The position numbers were made by a program, and so were the translations under genes. The notes beneath the pieces were generated by a model. That model searched no databases and was not told the DNA's origin. It was given only the letters and a program-made list of their open reading frames with translations. From assembly GCA_007119795.1 (NCBI GenBank), contig SKOZ01000021.1, forward strand, positions 1 through 37,720: a stretch of 37,720 nt of DNA, read 5' to 3'. The DNA comes from Planctomycetales bacterium (lineage in GTDB: Bacteria > Planctomycetota > Planctomycetia > Pirellulales > Thermoguttaceae). Below, piece by piece: positions 16,779-24,845 of this stretch. The first letter of the stretch is position 1, and every line of letters starts with the position of its first letter.

Positions 16779-17960
16779 TCAGTAGGTCTTCACGTCCACG
16801 GCGGCGCCCTTTCGCTCCGCGGAAAGGTAGGCGCTGTAGATGGTGGAGATCGTATCGGCGGCCAGGAAGCTGTCGCTCTCCGGCTCCTCGCCGTAAGCGA
16901 TCGTGCGGTAGAAGGCCTCGACCTCCTGGGGATAGCCGGTGAACCAGTCCTCGTCGGGCGAGGTCATGGCCCAGCCCTGCTTGGTGCCGATCTTCTCGAC
17001 GACGTACACGTCGCGGAAGTACTCCTCGCGGGGGTTGTAGGTCATCATCGCCGTATTGGGGTTGATGTTGCACACGGCGCGGTGGTTGTTGGCGCAGACC
17101 TCGAGCCAGTTGTGGATGCCGCCGAGGACGATGTCCGAGGCGAAGACGTCGGCGATGGTGCCGTCTTCGAACTCGACGTGCATGGCGGAGAAGTCGTCGA
17201 TGTCGTGGTAGTTGCAGCGGATGTGCCCTTCGTCGCGGAAGGAGGGCATGCGGGTCAGAGCGTGGGTGCGGGCGGAGATGGCGGCCGGCCGGATGGGCCT
17301 GCCGTCGCGGACGCGGCCCTCGACCCGTTTCAGGTAGAGGGCCGCCGTGAGCGGGTGGCAGCCCTTGCCGATGAGCACACCCCCACCGCAGAACTTCCAA
17401 TAGGCATACTCCCGCGAGTGGGAGCCGCTGTGGGCCTCCTCGCCGTGGATCCAGAGGATCTGGCCGCCGGTCTTCTCGAGGATTCCCCGTTCCTTTTGGA
17501 TCGCCGGGGCGTAGACCCAGTTCTCCGCGTAGAGGAGCCGCCCCCGGCTATTCGCCTCCGCCTCGAGGATGCGGTCGACGCTGGCCAGGGCGGCATCGAG
17601 GGCGACCTGTTTGGGGAAGCGGTCGCCGTGGAAGTCGTCGCTGCCGTCGCCGAAGTAGCCGGTGAGCGGCTTCTCGCAGATCACGAAGCGGTCGGCCTTA
17701 AGACCGGCGACGGAGACCGGCTCGTGGGCGATGGGGGGCACGCAGACGTGGATCGCGTCGACGGCGTCGATAAGGGGCTCGAGCTTCTCGAAGTAGCGGA
17801 TGCCGCGCTCTTCGGCGTAGGCCCGCCCTTGCGGCTCGTCGATGGTGTGGACCCCCACCACCTCGACGTTCGTGCCGTAGACCTTGCGGAGGGCTTCGAA
17901 GTGGAAGGTCGCGGAAAAGCCCGCGCCGACGATCCCCGTGCGGACGGTCTTTTTCTCCAT
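16779..17960 (-). CDS. Gfo/Idh/MocA family oxidoreductase
   Basis: 393 residues. The N-terminal Rossmann fold has GIVGAGFSATFH (9-20) for NAD(P) binding and the family's CEKPL motif (Glu96, Lys97, Pro98). The C-terminal substrate domain includes HDIDDFSAMHVEFEDGT and the GCHPL segment in place of the usual GxHxxD. Members oxidise or isomerise sugars and inositols through a keto intermediate; Planctomycetota carry dozens. There is no twin-arginine signal, so this one is cytoplasmic. The start at 17960 gives the dinucleotide fold at the usual distance; the frame is open 62 codons further but without family sequence. It lies 191 bp downstream of the isocitrate-dehydrogenase-like gene on the same strand. 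Confidence 0.88.
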   Translation of the reverse strand: MEKKTVRTGIVGAGFSATFHFEALRKVYGTNVEVVGVHTIDEPQGRAYAEERGIRYFEKLEPLIDAVDAIHVCVPPIAHEPVSVAGLKADRFVICEKPLTGYFGDGSDDFHGDRFPKQVALDAALASVDRILEAEANSRGRLLYAENWVYAPAIQKERGILEKTGGQILWIHGEEAHSGSHSREYAYWKFCGGGVLIGKGCHPLTAALYLKRVEGRVRDGRPIRPAAISARTHALTRMPSFRDEGHIRCNYHDIDDFSAMHVEFEDGTIADVFASDIVLGGIHNWLEVCANNHRAVCNINPNTAMMTYNPREEYFRDVYVVEKIGTKQGWAMTSPDEDWFTGYPQEVEAFYRTIAYGEEPESDSFLAADTISTIYSAYLSAERKGAAVDVKTY

Positions 17961-18151
17961 GGCAAGCTCCCTGTGGTCCGGTTCGGCCTGCGCATCACGG
18001 CCGGCGGAGAGGAGATGCCGCAGGTGCCGTGTGTGCCGCCGGGAGAAACGAGTTGTCCCCAAACGTGGGCACGGGGCGCGGGCAGGGGACACCCGGCCGG
18101 CGCTCGTGCCGCCTCCACCGTCGACGGCCACCCCGCAAAGCCGCAACCCCG

Positions 18152-19252
18152 CTAGGAGGCGATCTTTGCGCAGATGGCCTCGGCCATCTCCCGCGTACCC
18201 ACCGCAGTGGGGTCATCGCGGTGAGGCTTCATATCGTAGGTGACGTCCTTGCCCTCGGCGATCACGGCGGCCACGCCCCGCTCCAGGCGGTCGGCGGCCT
18301 CGCGCTCGCCCAGGTGGCGAAGCATGAGCATTGCCGAGAGGATCAGCGCCGTAGGATTCACCTTGTTCTGACCGGTGTACTTCGGCGCGCTGCCGTGGGT
18401 GGCCTCGAAGACGGCCCCGTCGGGTCCCAGGTTTGCCCCGGGCGCTACGCCCAGGCCCCCCACCAGGCCGGCGGCCAGGTCGCTGACGATGTCGCCGTAG
18501 AGGTTGGGGAGCACGATGACGTCGTAGAGCTCGGGCTTCTGCACGAGCTGCATGCACATGTTATCGACGATCCGCTCTTCGAATTCCACCTCGGGGACCT
18601 CCCCCGCCACACGCTTGGCCGTCTCCAGGAAGAGGCCGTCCGTGTACTTCATGATGTTCGCCTTGTGGACGGCCGTGACCTTCCGGCGGCCGTTGTCCTG
18701 GGCGTACTGGAGGGCGAAGCGGACGATCCGCTCCGTGCCGGAGATGCTGATCGGCTTGATCGAGAGCCCCGTCTCCTCGCGGCCGGTCTTGATCTTGCGG
18801 TCGGTGGACACCTCGTTGATCGTATCGACCAGTCTGGCGGTGGCGGGCTGCCCCTTCTCGAACTCGATGCCTGCGTAGAGGTCCTCCGTATTCTCGCGGA
18901 CGATCACCAGATCGACGGGAACTTCGCTGAAAAAACTCCGCACGCCGGAATAATACTTGCATGGTCGCAGGCAGGCAAAGAGCCCCAACTCCTGCCGCAA
19001 GTAGACGTTGATGCTCCGGAAGCCGGTGCCTACGGGGGTGGTGATGGGAGCCTTCAGGGCGCAGCGCGTGCGGCGGATGCTCTCCATGGTGGCCTCGGGC
19101 AGGGGCGAGCCGGTGCGGGCCATGACGTCCACGCCGGCTTCCTGCATGTCCCAATCGATGGCAACGCCCGTAGCGTCGACGCAGCGCCGCGCCGCATCGG
19201 CCAGTTCGGGGCCCACGCCATCGCCGGTGATCAAAGTGACTTCGTAGCTCAT
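18152..19252 (-). CDS. NAD-dependent isocitrate dehydrogenase-like enzyme
   Basis: 366 residues, the beta-decarboxylating dehydrogenase family. The substrate signature S80-x-N82-x-x-L85-R86 (SINVYLR) followed by the LRP of residues 95-97 is that of isocitrate rather than isopropylmalate enzymes. Tyr126 lies in [10 protein letters not shown], the second-subunit Lys is in [13 protein letters not shown], and the metal Asp residues are in [34 protein letters not shown] is the adenine-binding loop of NAD-type members. Reaction: isocitrate + NAD+ to 2-oxoglutarate + CO2 + NADH in the TCA cycle. Homoisocitrate or tartrate dehydrogenase activity cannot be excluded. A candidate promoter is at 19305-19333. 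Confidence 0.85.
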   Translation of the reverse strand: MSYEVTLITGDGVGPELADAARRCVDATGVAIDWDMQEAGVDVMARTGSPLPEATMESIRRTRCALKAPITTPVGTGFRSINVYLRQELGLFACLRPCKYYSGVRSFFSEVPVDLVIVRENTEDLYAGIEFEKGQPATARLVDTINEVSTDRKIKTGREETGLSIKPISISGTERIVRFALQYAQDNGRRKVTAVHKANIMKYTDGLFLETAKRVAGEVPEVEFEERIVDNMCMQLVQKPELYDVIVLPNLYGDIVSDLAAGLVGGLGVAPGANLGPDGAVFEATHGSAPKYTGQNKVNPTALILSAMLMLRHLGEREAADRLERGVAAVIAEGKDVTYDMKPHRDDPTAVGTREMAEAICAKIAS

Positions 19253-19304
19253 AGGCCTCCCTTCAAGTGACGGCGCACCCGGCGCATCCCGCAAAAGATC
19301 AATC

Positions 19305-19333
19305 AAGGTATCAGTCCCCTCCGCGCCGGTCAA
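19305..19333 (-). promoter_or_regulatory. Candidate promoter for the isocitrate-dehydrogenase-like gene
   Basis: On the minus strand TTGACC (19333-19328), 17 bp, TACCTT (19310-19305). The -35 matches five of six and spacing is ideal; the -10 matches three of six. Predicted start near 19298 gives a leader of about 45 nt before the start codon at 19252. Confidence 0.42.
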
Positions 19334-19449
19334 CGGGGTGGAGCGCCTCCCCAGCGCCGCGGTGGAGGGGTAGAATGCTCCATGGCAGTCGGCGCCGGCT
19401 TGCCCCTTCGCCCGTTTCACGAAGAAGAACCCGGGAGAGACACATCGCC

Positions 19450-19794
19450 ATGTCCAACGATCCCGCCGCCGCGGAAAACCCTCTGGCTGCCCAGGTCCTC
19501 CGCCCCGAGACACTCCTCGATTACCAGACCGAGGCGGTTGTAAGCCGCACGCTGGTGAAGCGGCCCACGGGTACGTTGACCCTCTTCGCCTTCGATAAGG
19601 ACCAGGGTCTCAGCGAGCACACGGCACCCTTCGACGCCCTGGTCCAGGTGCTCGACGGCGAGGCCGAGGTGAGCATCGACGGCCAGCCACACCGCGTGGC
19701 CGCCGGCGAGATGATCCTCATGCCGGCCAATCATCCCCATGCCCTCAAGGCCACCTCGGCCTTCAAGATGCTCCTGGTGATGATCCGTTCGTAA
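19450..19794 (+). CDS. Small single-domain cupin protein
   Basis: 114 residues, one cupin barrel. The first cupin motif is seen as [20 protein letters not shown] and the second as [18 protein letters not shown]; His residues in these motifs could bind a metal, although motif 1 has only one of the usual two. Proteins with this exact [13 protein letters not shown] pattern are widespread and of unknown function, perhaps binding a small ligand or sensing redox state. The start follows GGGAGAGACACATCGCC. The LOG gene begins 30 bp downstream on the same strand, suggesting co-transcription. The gene is divergent from the isocitrate-dehydrogenase-like gene. Confidence 0.82.
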   Translation: MSNDPAAAENPLAAQVLRPETLLDYQTEAVVSRTLVKRPTGTLTLFAFDKDQGLSEHTAPFDALVQVLDGEAEVSIDGQPHRVAAGEMILMPANHPHALKATSAFKMLLVMIRS

Positions 19795-19824
19795 GCAGCC
19801 GCTTCCCCCGTAGTCTCCCTGCCC

Positions 19825-20394
19825 ATGCAGTCGATTTGTGTCTTCTGCGGCACCGGCCGCGGCCGCGGCCCGCACTATGCCGCCGCTACCGAGGAACTCG
19901 CCCGCGAGCTCGTCCGCCGCGGCATCCGCGTCGTCTACGGTGGCGGGAACATCGGCTTGATGGGTGTCCTCGCCGACGCCGTCCTCGCTGCCGGCGGCGA
20001 ATGCGTGGGCGTCATCCCCCGCAGCCTCGTCGAGAAGGAGCTGGCCCACCTGGGCCTCTCCGAGCTGCGGATCGTGGACACGATGGCCGGCCGCAAGGCG
20101 GAGATGGCCGAGCTCTCCGACGGCTTCATCGCCCTGCCCGGCGGCATGGGGACGCTCGACGAGCTCTTCGAGATGCTCACCTTCCTGCAGATGCGCCTGC
20201 ACGCCAAACCGTGCGGGTTGCTCGACGTGAACGGCTACTTCGCCTCGCTGCAGCAGTGGCTCGACACGGCCGTCGCCGAGGGCTTCCTCCGTCCCAAGCA
20301 CCGCACCCTGCTCATCGAAGGGACCGAAGCGGCGGCCCTCCTCGACCGCATGGCGGCCTTCGTGCCCGGCGGCGGCCGGCGCGCGGTTCGCTAG
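19825..20394 (+). CDS. LOG-family nucleoside 5'-monophosphate phosphoribohydrolase
   Basis: 189 residues. YGGGNIGLMG (38-47), the Arg90-Lys91 pair in MAGRKAEM and the PGGMGTLDE motif (105-113) are the signature of the LOG/YvdD family (Rossmann fold), which removes ribose 5'-phosphate from AMP-like or cytokinin nucleotides. In bacteria outside plant pathogens the role is thought to be nucleotide salvage or detoxification. Length and motif spacing are normal. It stops 30 bp before the end of the oppositely oriented sulfatase gene. Confidence 0.9.
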   Translation: MQSICVFCGTGRGRGPHYAAATEELARELVRRGIRVVYGGGNIGLMGVLADAVLAAGGECVGVIPRSLVEKELAHLGLSELRIVDTMAGRKAEMAELSDGFIALPGGMGTLDELFEMLTFLQMRLHAKPCGLLDVNGYFASLQQWLDTAVAEGFLRPKHRTLLIEGTEAAALLDRMAAFVPGGGRRAVR

Positions 20395-20424
20395 CGCTCA
20401 TGCGGCGGGCGATCTCGGATCGGC

Positions 20425-22323
20425 TCAATTCCCATCCCCTGTCAGGTGCTGCACGAGGCGGTTGACGTAGCCGTTGGCGCGGCCGGGGGCGTCGGGGTCG
20501 TCGACCTCCATCTCGGCGAGCAGGGGCAACAGCCGCGCCGCCCTCTCGCCGAGACGGTCGATGACGTTGACCGCGGCGATGGCTACGTAGGCCCCGTTCT
20601 CGTCCGCCGGGGCCAGCTCGGCGAGGGCGTCGACGGCCGCCTCGACCTCTTCGCCGCTGCCGAAGGTGCCGAGGATTTCGGCGGCCACGACGCGGACGCT
20701 GGGATTCTCATCGGCCAGGGCGGCGCGGACGGCTTCGGAGGTTTCCTGGAAGGCATCGCCGCCGCGAACGAGAATCCCCGTGGCGGCCCAGTAGCGGACC
20801 GCGGGGTCACCGTCGGCGAGGCCTTCGCGGAGGCGGCCCACGGCCTCCAGGTCGCGAGCCGCGGCCACCTCGGCCATGCTGCGGATCCGCTCCAGCGGGT
20901 AGTGTTGCGGGTCGCGCGCCGTCTCGTAGATCGTCGTGCCCCCCGCCGCGGCCCGGCGGTGCATCTCCGCCTCGGGCAGCAGGCCCACGTCGTGGATTGC
21001 CAGAGCGTGTTCCTCCAAAGTTTCGCGCAGTTCAACGAGCGCAGCGCGGTGCTCGGGCGCATCGACGAGGTTGTCGACCTCGTCGGGATCGGCAACCAGG
21101 TCGTAGAGCTCCTCGGCCGGCTTGGGCTCCCAGAAGTAGGTCTGCGGGGGGTCGAGCTGACCGGCGTCGTAGAGTTCCCGCCAGACGCGGGTTGTGGGCG
21201 TCTGGAACATGTAGTCGAGGTACTGCCCGTAGATCAGGTGGGGCATGTAGTTGCGGATGTAGATGTAACGGCCGTCGCGGACCGACCGGACGAGGTCGAT
21301 CCGCTCGTCCATCCGGCCGCGGAAGCCGAAAAGGTGCCGCCGGGGCTCGGCCTCGTAATGGCCCATGAAAGCGTGGCCCTGCATCCATGCGGGCGGCTCG
21401 AGGCCCGCGAGACTCAGGAGCGTGGGGGCGAGGTCGACAAAGCCGACCATGCGGTCGGTGGTGCCGCCGGGGCGGTAGTCGGCCGGGGCTAGATGGCGGA
21501 ACTTCTCCGGGACGTAGATGATCAGCGGTACGTGCAGGCCGGAGTTGTAGGGCCATCGCTTGTGCCGCGGCATCCCCGAGCCATGGTCGCTGTAGAAGAA
21601 GATGATCGTCTCCTCTGTAAGCCCAGCCTCCTCGAGTTCGGCAAGGCGCCGGCCGGTCTGGGCGTCCATCTCGGCGATCTTGTCGTAGTACTGGGCCCAG
21701 TCGTGGCGGACCTCGGGGGTATCAGGATGGTAGGCCGGGAGGGGCGCCTCGGCAGGGTCGCTCTTGAGGGTGTGGGGGCGGCTGCGGATCTGGCTCTCGT
21801 GTGAGACGGTGAAGTTGAAAATGGCGAAGAACGGCTGCCCCTCCTCGCGATTCCGCCAGTGGGCCTGGTTCGACGACTCATCCCAGACGCGCCCCTCGGT
21901 AGCCACGTTGTAATCGGTCTTGGCGTTGTTCGTGCAGTAGTACCCCCGCTCGCGAAGGATCTGGGGATACATTCGCAGGAATTCGGGGACGGCGACCATG
22001 CTCCGCATGTGCTCCGAGCCGGTGGCCGTGGGGTAGACGCCCGTGATGATCGCCGTCCGCGCCGGCGCACAGACCGGGGCGTCCGACCAGGCGGTCGTGT
22101 ACCGCAGGCCGCGGTCGGCCAGGGCGTCGAGGTTGGGGGTGGAGGCGTAGTCGTCGCCGTAGCAGCCCAGGTGCGGGCCGATGTCCTCGCAGGTCAGCCA
22201 GAGGATGTTGGGCAGCTCCTCTGCGGCTGGCGCCCGCGAGCACGCCATAAGGGCCAGGGCGAGGGCCGCCGGAATCGTTAGCCAGGAAAACACAGCCGTT
22301 CGGGGTCTGCGCATCGAGGGCAT
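20425..22323 (-). CDS. Sulfatase with C-terminal HEAT-like repeats
   Basis: 632 residues. An N-terminal hydrophobic segment (about 11-28) ends in LMAC, a possible lipobox with Cys28; a cleaved signal peptide is the alternative. The alkaline-phosphatase-like core starts at LPNILWLTCEDIGPHLGCYG. C85-A-P-A-R89 is the type I sulfatase motif whose Cys becomes formylglycine, so an anaerobic or aerobic formylglycine-generating enzyme must be encoded elsewhere. The final ~110 residues show HEAT-like helical repeats (DGDPAVRYWAATGIL, DENPSVRVVAAEILG), an arrangement common in planctomycete sulfatases. The likely substrate is a sulfated polysaccharide; the ED-x-GP-x-LGCYG pattern resembles N-sulfoglucosamine-type members (recollection). 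The start at 22323 follows GGGAGGAAACC on the minus strand. Confidence 0.88.
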   Translation of the reverse strand: MPSMRRPRTAVFSWLTIPAALALALMACSRAPAAEELPNILWLTCEDIGPHLGCYGDDYASTPNLDALADRGLRYTTAWSDAPVCAPARTAIITGVYPTATGSEHMRSMVAVPEFLRMYPQILRERGYYCTNNAKTDYNVATEGRVWDESSNQAHWRNREEGQPFFAIFNFTVSHESQIRSRPHTLKSDPAEAPLPAYHPDTPEVRHDWAQYYDKIAEMDAQTGRRLAELEEAGLTEETIIFFYSDHGSGMPRHKRWPYNSGLHVPLIIYVPEKFRHLAPADYRPGGTTDRMVGFVDLAPTLLSLAGLEPPAWMQGHAFMGHYEAEPRRHLFGFRGRMDERIDLVRSVRDGRYIYIRNYMPHLIYGQYLDYMFQTPTTRVWRELYDAGQLDPPQTYFWEPKPAEELYDLVADPDEVDNLVDAPEHRAALVELRETLEEHALAIHDVGLLPEAEMHRRAAAGGTTIYETARDPQHYPLERIRSMAEVAAARDLEAVGRLREGLADGDPAVRYWAATGILVRGGDAFQETSEAVRAALADENPSVRVVAAEILGTFGSGEEVEAAVDALAELAPADENGAYVAIAAVNVIDRLGERAARLLPLLAEMEVDDPDAPGRANGYVNRLVQHLTGDGN

Positions 22324-22669
22324 TGTTGGTTTCCTCCCGGAAATGGGGGCGAAAGGGCCGCGCCGGCATGGCAGGGGACGCTTGGCCAAGGCATCCGAGT
22401 GACGCGTGCTCCCACAGGTTTGCACGTGGCGGCGAAGGTCATCTCGGCCGGCAACACGACCGCCCGATATCCCAATAGACTCGTTCTGCGAAGCGTGGCT
22501 GTCAAGTCTTACTCGTCGCGTCAGAGGCGAATTCAGCGCCGCGGCGATGGCAGGCCCCCTCCGGCGAACGCGAGCGGAAGGCGAAGAGGAGACCGGCGAA
22601 TGCGGAAGCGCCGAATGCCAGCGACTGCTCTTGACCCGCCGGCCCCAAGCCGGGGACACTAAGCTGCCC
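22324..22669. other. Divergent intergenic region sulfatase / LptF-like permease, 346 bp
   Basis: A perfect TTGACA on the minus strand (22505-22500) would serve the sulfatase gene, but the 17-bp-spaced hexamer is GAGTCT, a poor -10; TCTATT follows at a too-long spacing. No plus-strand promoter stands out. No gene or strong structure is seen. Confidence 0.4.
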
Positions 22670-23857
22670 ATGTCCATCCTGACCCGACACGTTCTCGCCG
22701 AACTGGCCAAGCACTTTCTCGTTAGCCTGGCGGCACTGACACTGCTGATGATCCTCGTGGGCATGGCCAGCGAGGCGCTCAAGCAGAGCATCCCCCCTGC
22801 GCAGGTGGTGCGCATGGTGCCCTACATCCTCCCGGAGGCCCTTCGCGTGGCCGTTCCGGTGGCCCTGTTGCTGGCGACCACCAATGTTTTCGGCCGCCTC
22901 TCCGACGGCAACGAGATCGTCGCCCTGAAGTCACTCGGGATATCGCCGATGACCGTGATTCACCCTGTACTGGTGGTTTCTTTCTTCCTCAGTCTGGGTA
23001 CTGTCTGGCTCAACGATCTGGCGGTCTCATGGGGACGGGCGGGGGTGCAGCGGGTAGTGATCGAGGCCGTCGAGGAGATCGCCTACAGTATGCTCCGCAC
23101 GCAGCGGGGCTATCAGGCGGCGGGATTCGCCATCAACGTCAAGGACGTCGACGGCCGGCGTCTGCTCCAGCCGCGGCTGACCATCCGCGGCGGCGGCAGC
23201 ACGCCGACGATTACCATCACGGCGGAAGAGGCGGAGCTGGAGAGCGACCTGGACAACTCGCTGCTGAAGATCCTCCTCCGCAACGGCACGCTCGACGTGG
23301 AAGGCCGCGTGCAAATGCGGTTTCTCGACACCCACGAGCAGGAGATTCCCCTCCGCGAGGCGAGCCGCGGCGGCATGTTGGCCCAGCGGCCCTCCGAGAT
23401 CGCCCTGCGGGATATCCCGCATCACCTTGCCGCTGCTGAAGACGAGGATCTCCGCCATCGCCAAACGATCGCCGCCCGCGCCGCCTACCAGATGCTCGCC
23501 GGCGACTTTGACGGGCTTTCGGCCGGGGAATGGCGAAGTCAAGCCGCCCGACTCGAACACCGCCGCGAGCTGATCGGCCGCTTGAGGACCGAACCGCATA
23601 GGCGATGGTCGGCCGGCTTCAGTTGTCTGTTCTTCGCCATTGTCGGGGCGCCGATGGCCATAACCCTGAGGAACCGTGGCGGGCTCACCAAGTTCTTTCT
23701 CTGCTTCGCTCCCATCCTCGTGGTCTACTACCCCCTGCTGGCTGCCAGCATCAACAGTGCCAAGGCGGGCACGCTGCCGCCGGCGTCCGTCTGGGTAGGC
23801 AACCTGGCCCTACTCCTGTGGGGTGCTTGGCTGATTCGCCGCGTCTTGCGGTATTGA
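22670..23857 (+). CDS. LptF/LptG (YjgP/YjgQ) family permease
   Basis: 395 residues: three hydrophobic helices near the N-terminus (about 14-35, 55-75, 95-120), a large hydrophilic beta-rich domain (about 125-300) and three C-terminal helices, the layout of LptF/LptG. These form the membrane part of the Lpt ABC exporter that extracts lipopolysaccharide for transport to the outer membrane. The coupling between GRLSDGNEIVALKSLGISP and the ATPase LptB is the family's hallmark and is present. Only one such gene is here; its partner and lptB are not in the window. The start at 22670 begins the typical MSILTRHVLAELAKHF; in-frame codons upstream are not family-like. It converges on the uracil-DNA glycosylase gene. 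Confidence 0.88.
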   Translation: MSILTRHVLAELAKHFLVSLAALTLLMILVGMASEALKQSIPPAQVVRMVPYILPEALRVAVPVALLLATTNVFGRLSDGNEIVALKSLGISPMTVIHPVLVVSFFLSLGTVWLNDLAVSWGRAGVQRVVIEAVEEIAYSMLRTQRGYQAAGFAINVKDVDGRRLLQPRLTIRGGGSTPTITITAEEAELESDLDNSLLKILLRNGTLDVEGRVQMRFLDTHEQEIPLREASRGGMLAQRPSEIALRDIPHHLAAAEDEDLRHRQTIAARAAYQMLAGDFDGLSAGEWRSQAARLEHRRELIGRLRTEPHRRWSAGFSCLFFAIVGAPMAITLRNRGGLTKFFLCFAPILVVYYPLLAASINSAKAGTLPPASVWVGNLALLLWGAWLIRRVLRY

Positions 23858-23869
23858 AGCCTGTCTCTT

Positions 23870-24754
23870 TTACTTCGGCGACGGTCCCGAAGGCACCGGC
23901 AGGCCCATCTCGCGCATCAGTAGCTGCAGGTCTTCCCAGGCGGCCCGCTTCATGTTCGGCGCCCGCAGCAGATAGGCGGGGTGATAGGTGCACACGACCT
24001 TGATTCCTTCATAATCGTGGACACGGCCCCGGAGCCGGCCGAGCGGGCTGCTGGTTCCCAGGAGGCTCTGCGCCGCGCAGGCTCCGAGACAGCATAGGAA
24101 TTCGGGGCGGACGATGGCCAATTGGGCATCGAGGTATTCACGGCAAGAGGCGGCTTCTGGAGGGAGGGGCGTGCGGTTTCCCGGGGGGCGGCAGCGGACG
24201 ATATTGAGGATGTAGACGTCCTCGCGGCGGATCTTCATCCCCCGTTCGATCATGTCCGTAAGGAGCTTCCCTGCCCGGCCGACAAAGGGGATTCCCTGGC
24301 GGTCTTCGTCGGCCCCGGGGGCCTCGCCCAGAAAGGCCAGCCGCGCCAGCGGACTCCCCGTGCCGAAAACGGTTTGCGTCCGCGTGGCCACCAGGTCCGG
24401 ACATCGGGGGCAGTTCTTCACACGCTCGGCGACCTCGTTGAGGGCCACGCACCGACGAACGTATTCCGCCTTGGCCTCGGCCGAGAGACCCGTCGGCATC
24501 GGTGCCGTACCCAGCGGACCGAGCGATCCGCTGTCTGCGGGTTCCTCGCGGGCGGGTTCGCCGGCTGCTCCGGCGGGGGGCACCGAAGGGGACGCCGGCT
24601 CTTTTCCGGCGGGCCGCGGTTGGTCGGCGGCGGGCAGACTGCTGCTGGCGCGCCGGCGGGGGAGGTGGGTGAGGCCGGCGCGCTGGAGGCTCTCCAGGCG
24701 TTGCCGAATGGCCGTGCGAACACGGTCCGGGGAAGAATCGAAAAACTGCGGCAT
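23870..24754 (-). CDS. Uracil-DNA glycosylase, family 4 (4Fe-4S), with N-terminal extension
   Basis: 294 residues; the catalytic domain is residues ~100-294. Iron-sulfur ligands are Cys115 and Cys118 (CPRC), Cys204 and Cys221 or Cys222. Motif A is GEAPG (143-147) with GADEDRQGIPFVGRAG following, and the second motif is HPAYLLR (His258). The enzyme excises uracil from DNA to start base excision repair. The first ~90 residues are Pro/Ala/Ser-rich and probably disordered, apart from a short helix at the start (RVRTAIRQRLESLQ). The start at 24754 is chosen for the MPQFFDSSPD N-terminus. It lies 91 bp downstream of the MFS gene on the same strand, perhaps co-transcribed. Confidence 0.9.
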   Translation of the reverse strand: MPQFFDSSPDRVRTAIRQRLESLQRAGLTHLPRRRASSSLPAADQPRPAGKEPASPSVPPAGAAGEPAREEPADSGSLGPLGTAPMPTGLSAEAKAEYVRRCVALNEVAERVKNCPRCPDLVATRTQTVFGTGSPLARLAFLGEAPGADEDRQGIPFVGRAGKLLTDMIERGMKIRREDVYILNIVRCRPPGNRTPLPPEAASCREYLDAQLAIVRPEFLCCLGACAAQSLLGTSSPLGRLRGRVHDYEGIKVVCTYHPAYLLRAPNMKRAAWEDLQLLMREMGLPVPSGPSPK

Positions 24755-24845
24755 AGGGGCATCCTCGGCCGAAAGCGAGACCGTTCCCTGGGGCTTTCTC
24801 CAAGTATAGGGCCCCGGGGCGATTACGGAACCGGGGCGGCCGCGT

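Noticed and set aside
16680..18155. A 491-codon plus-strand open frame opposite the Gfo/Idh/MocA gene
   Set aside because: The minus-strand frame carries the Rossmann and CEKPL motifs; the plus-strand product is low-complexity Asp/Val/Gly-rich sequence.
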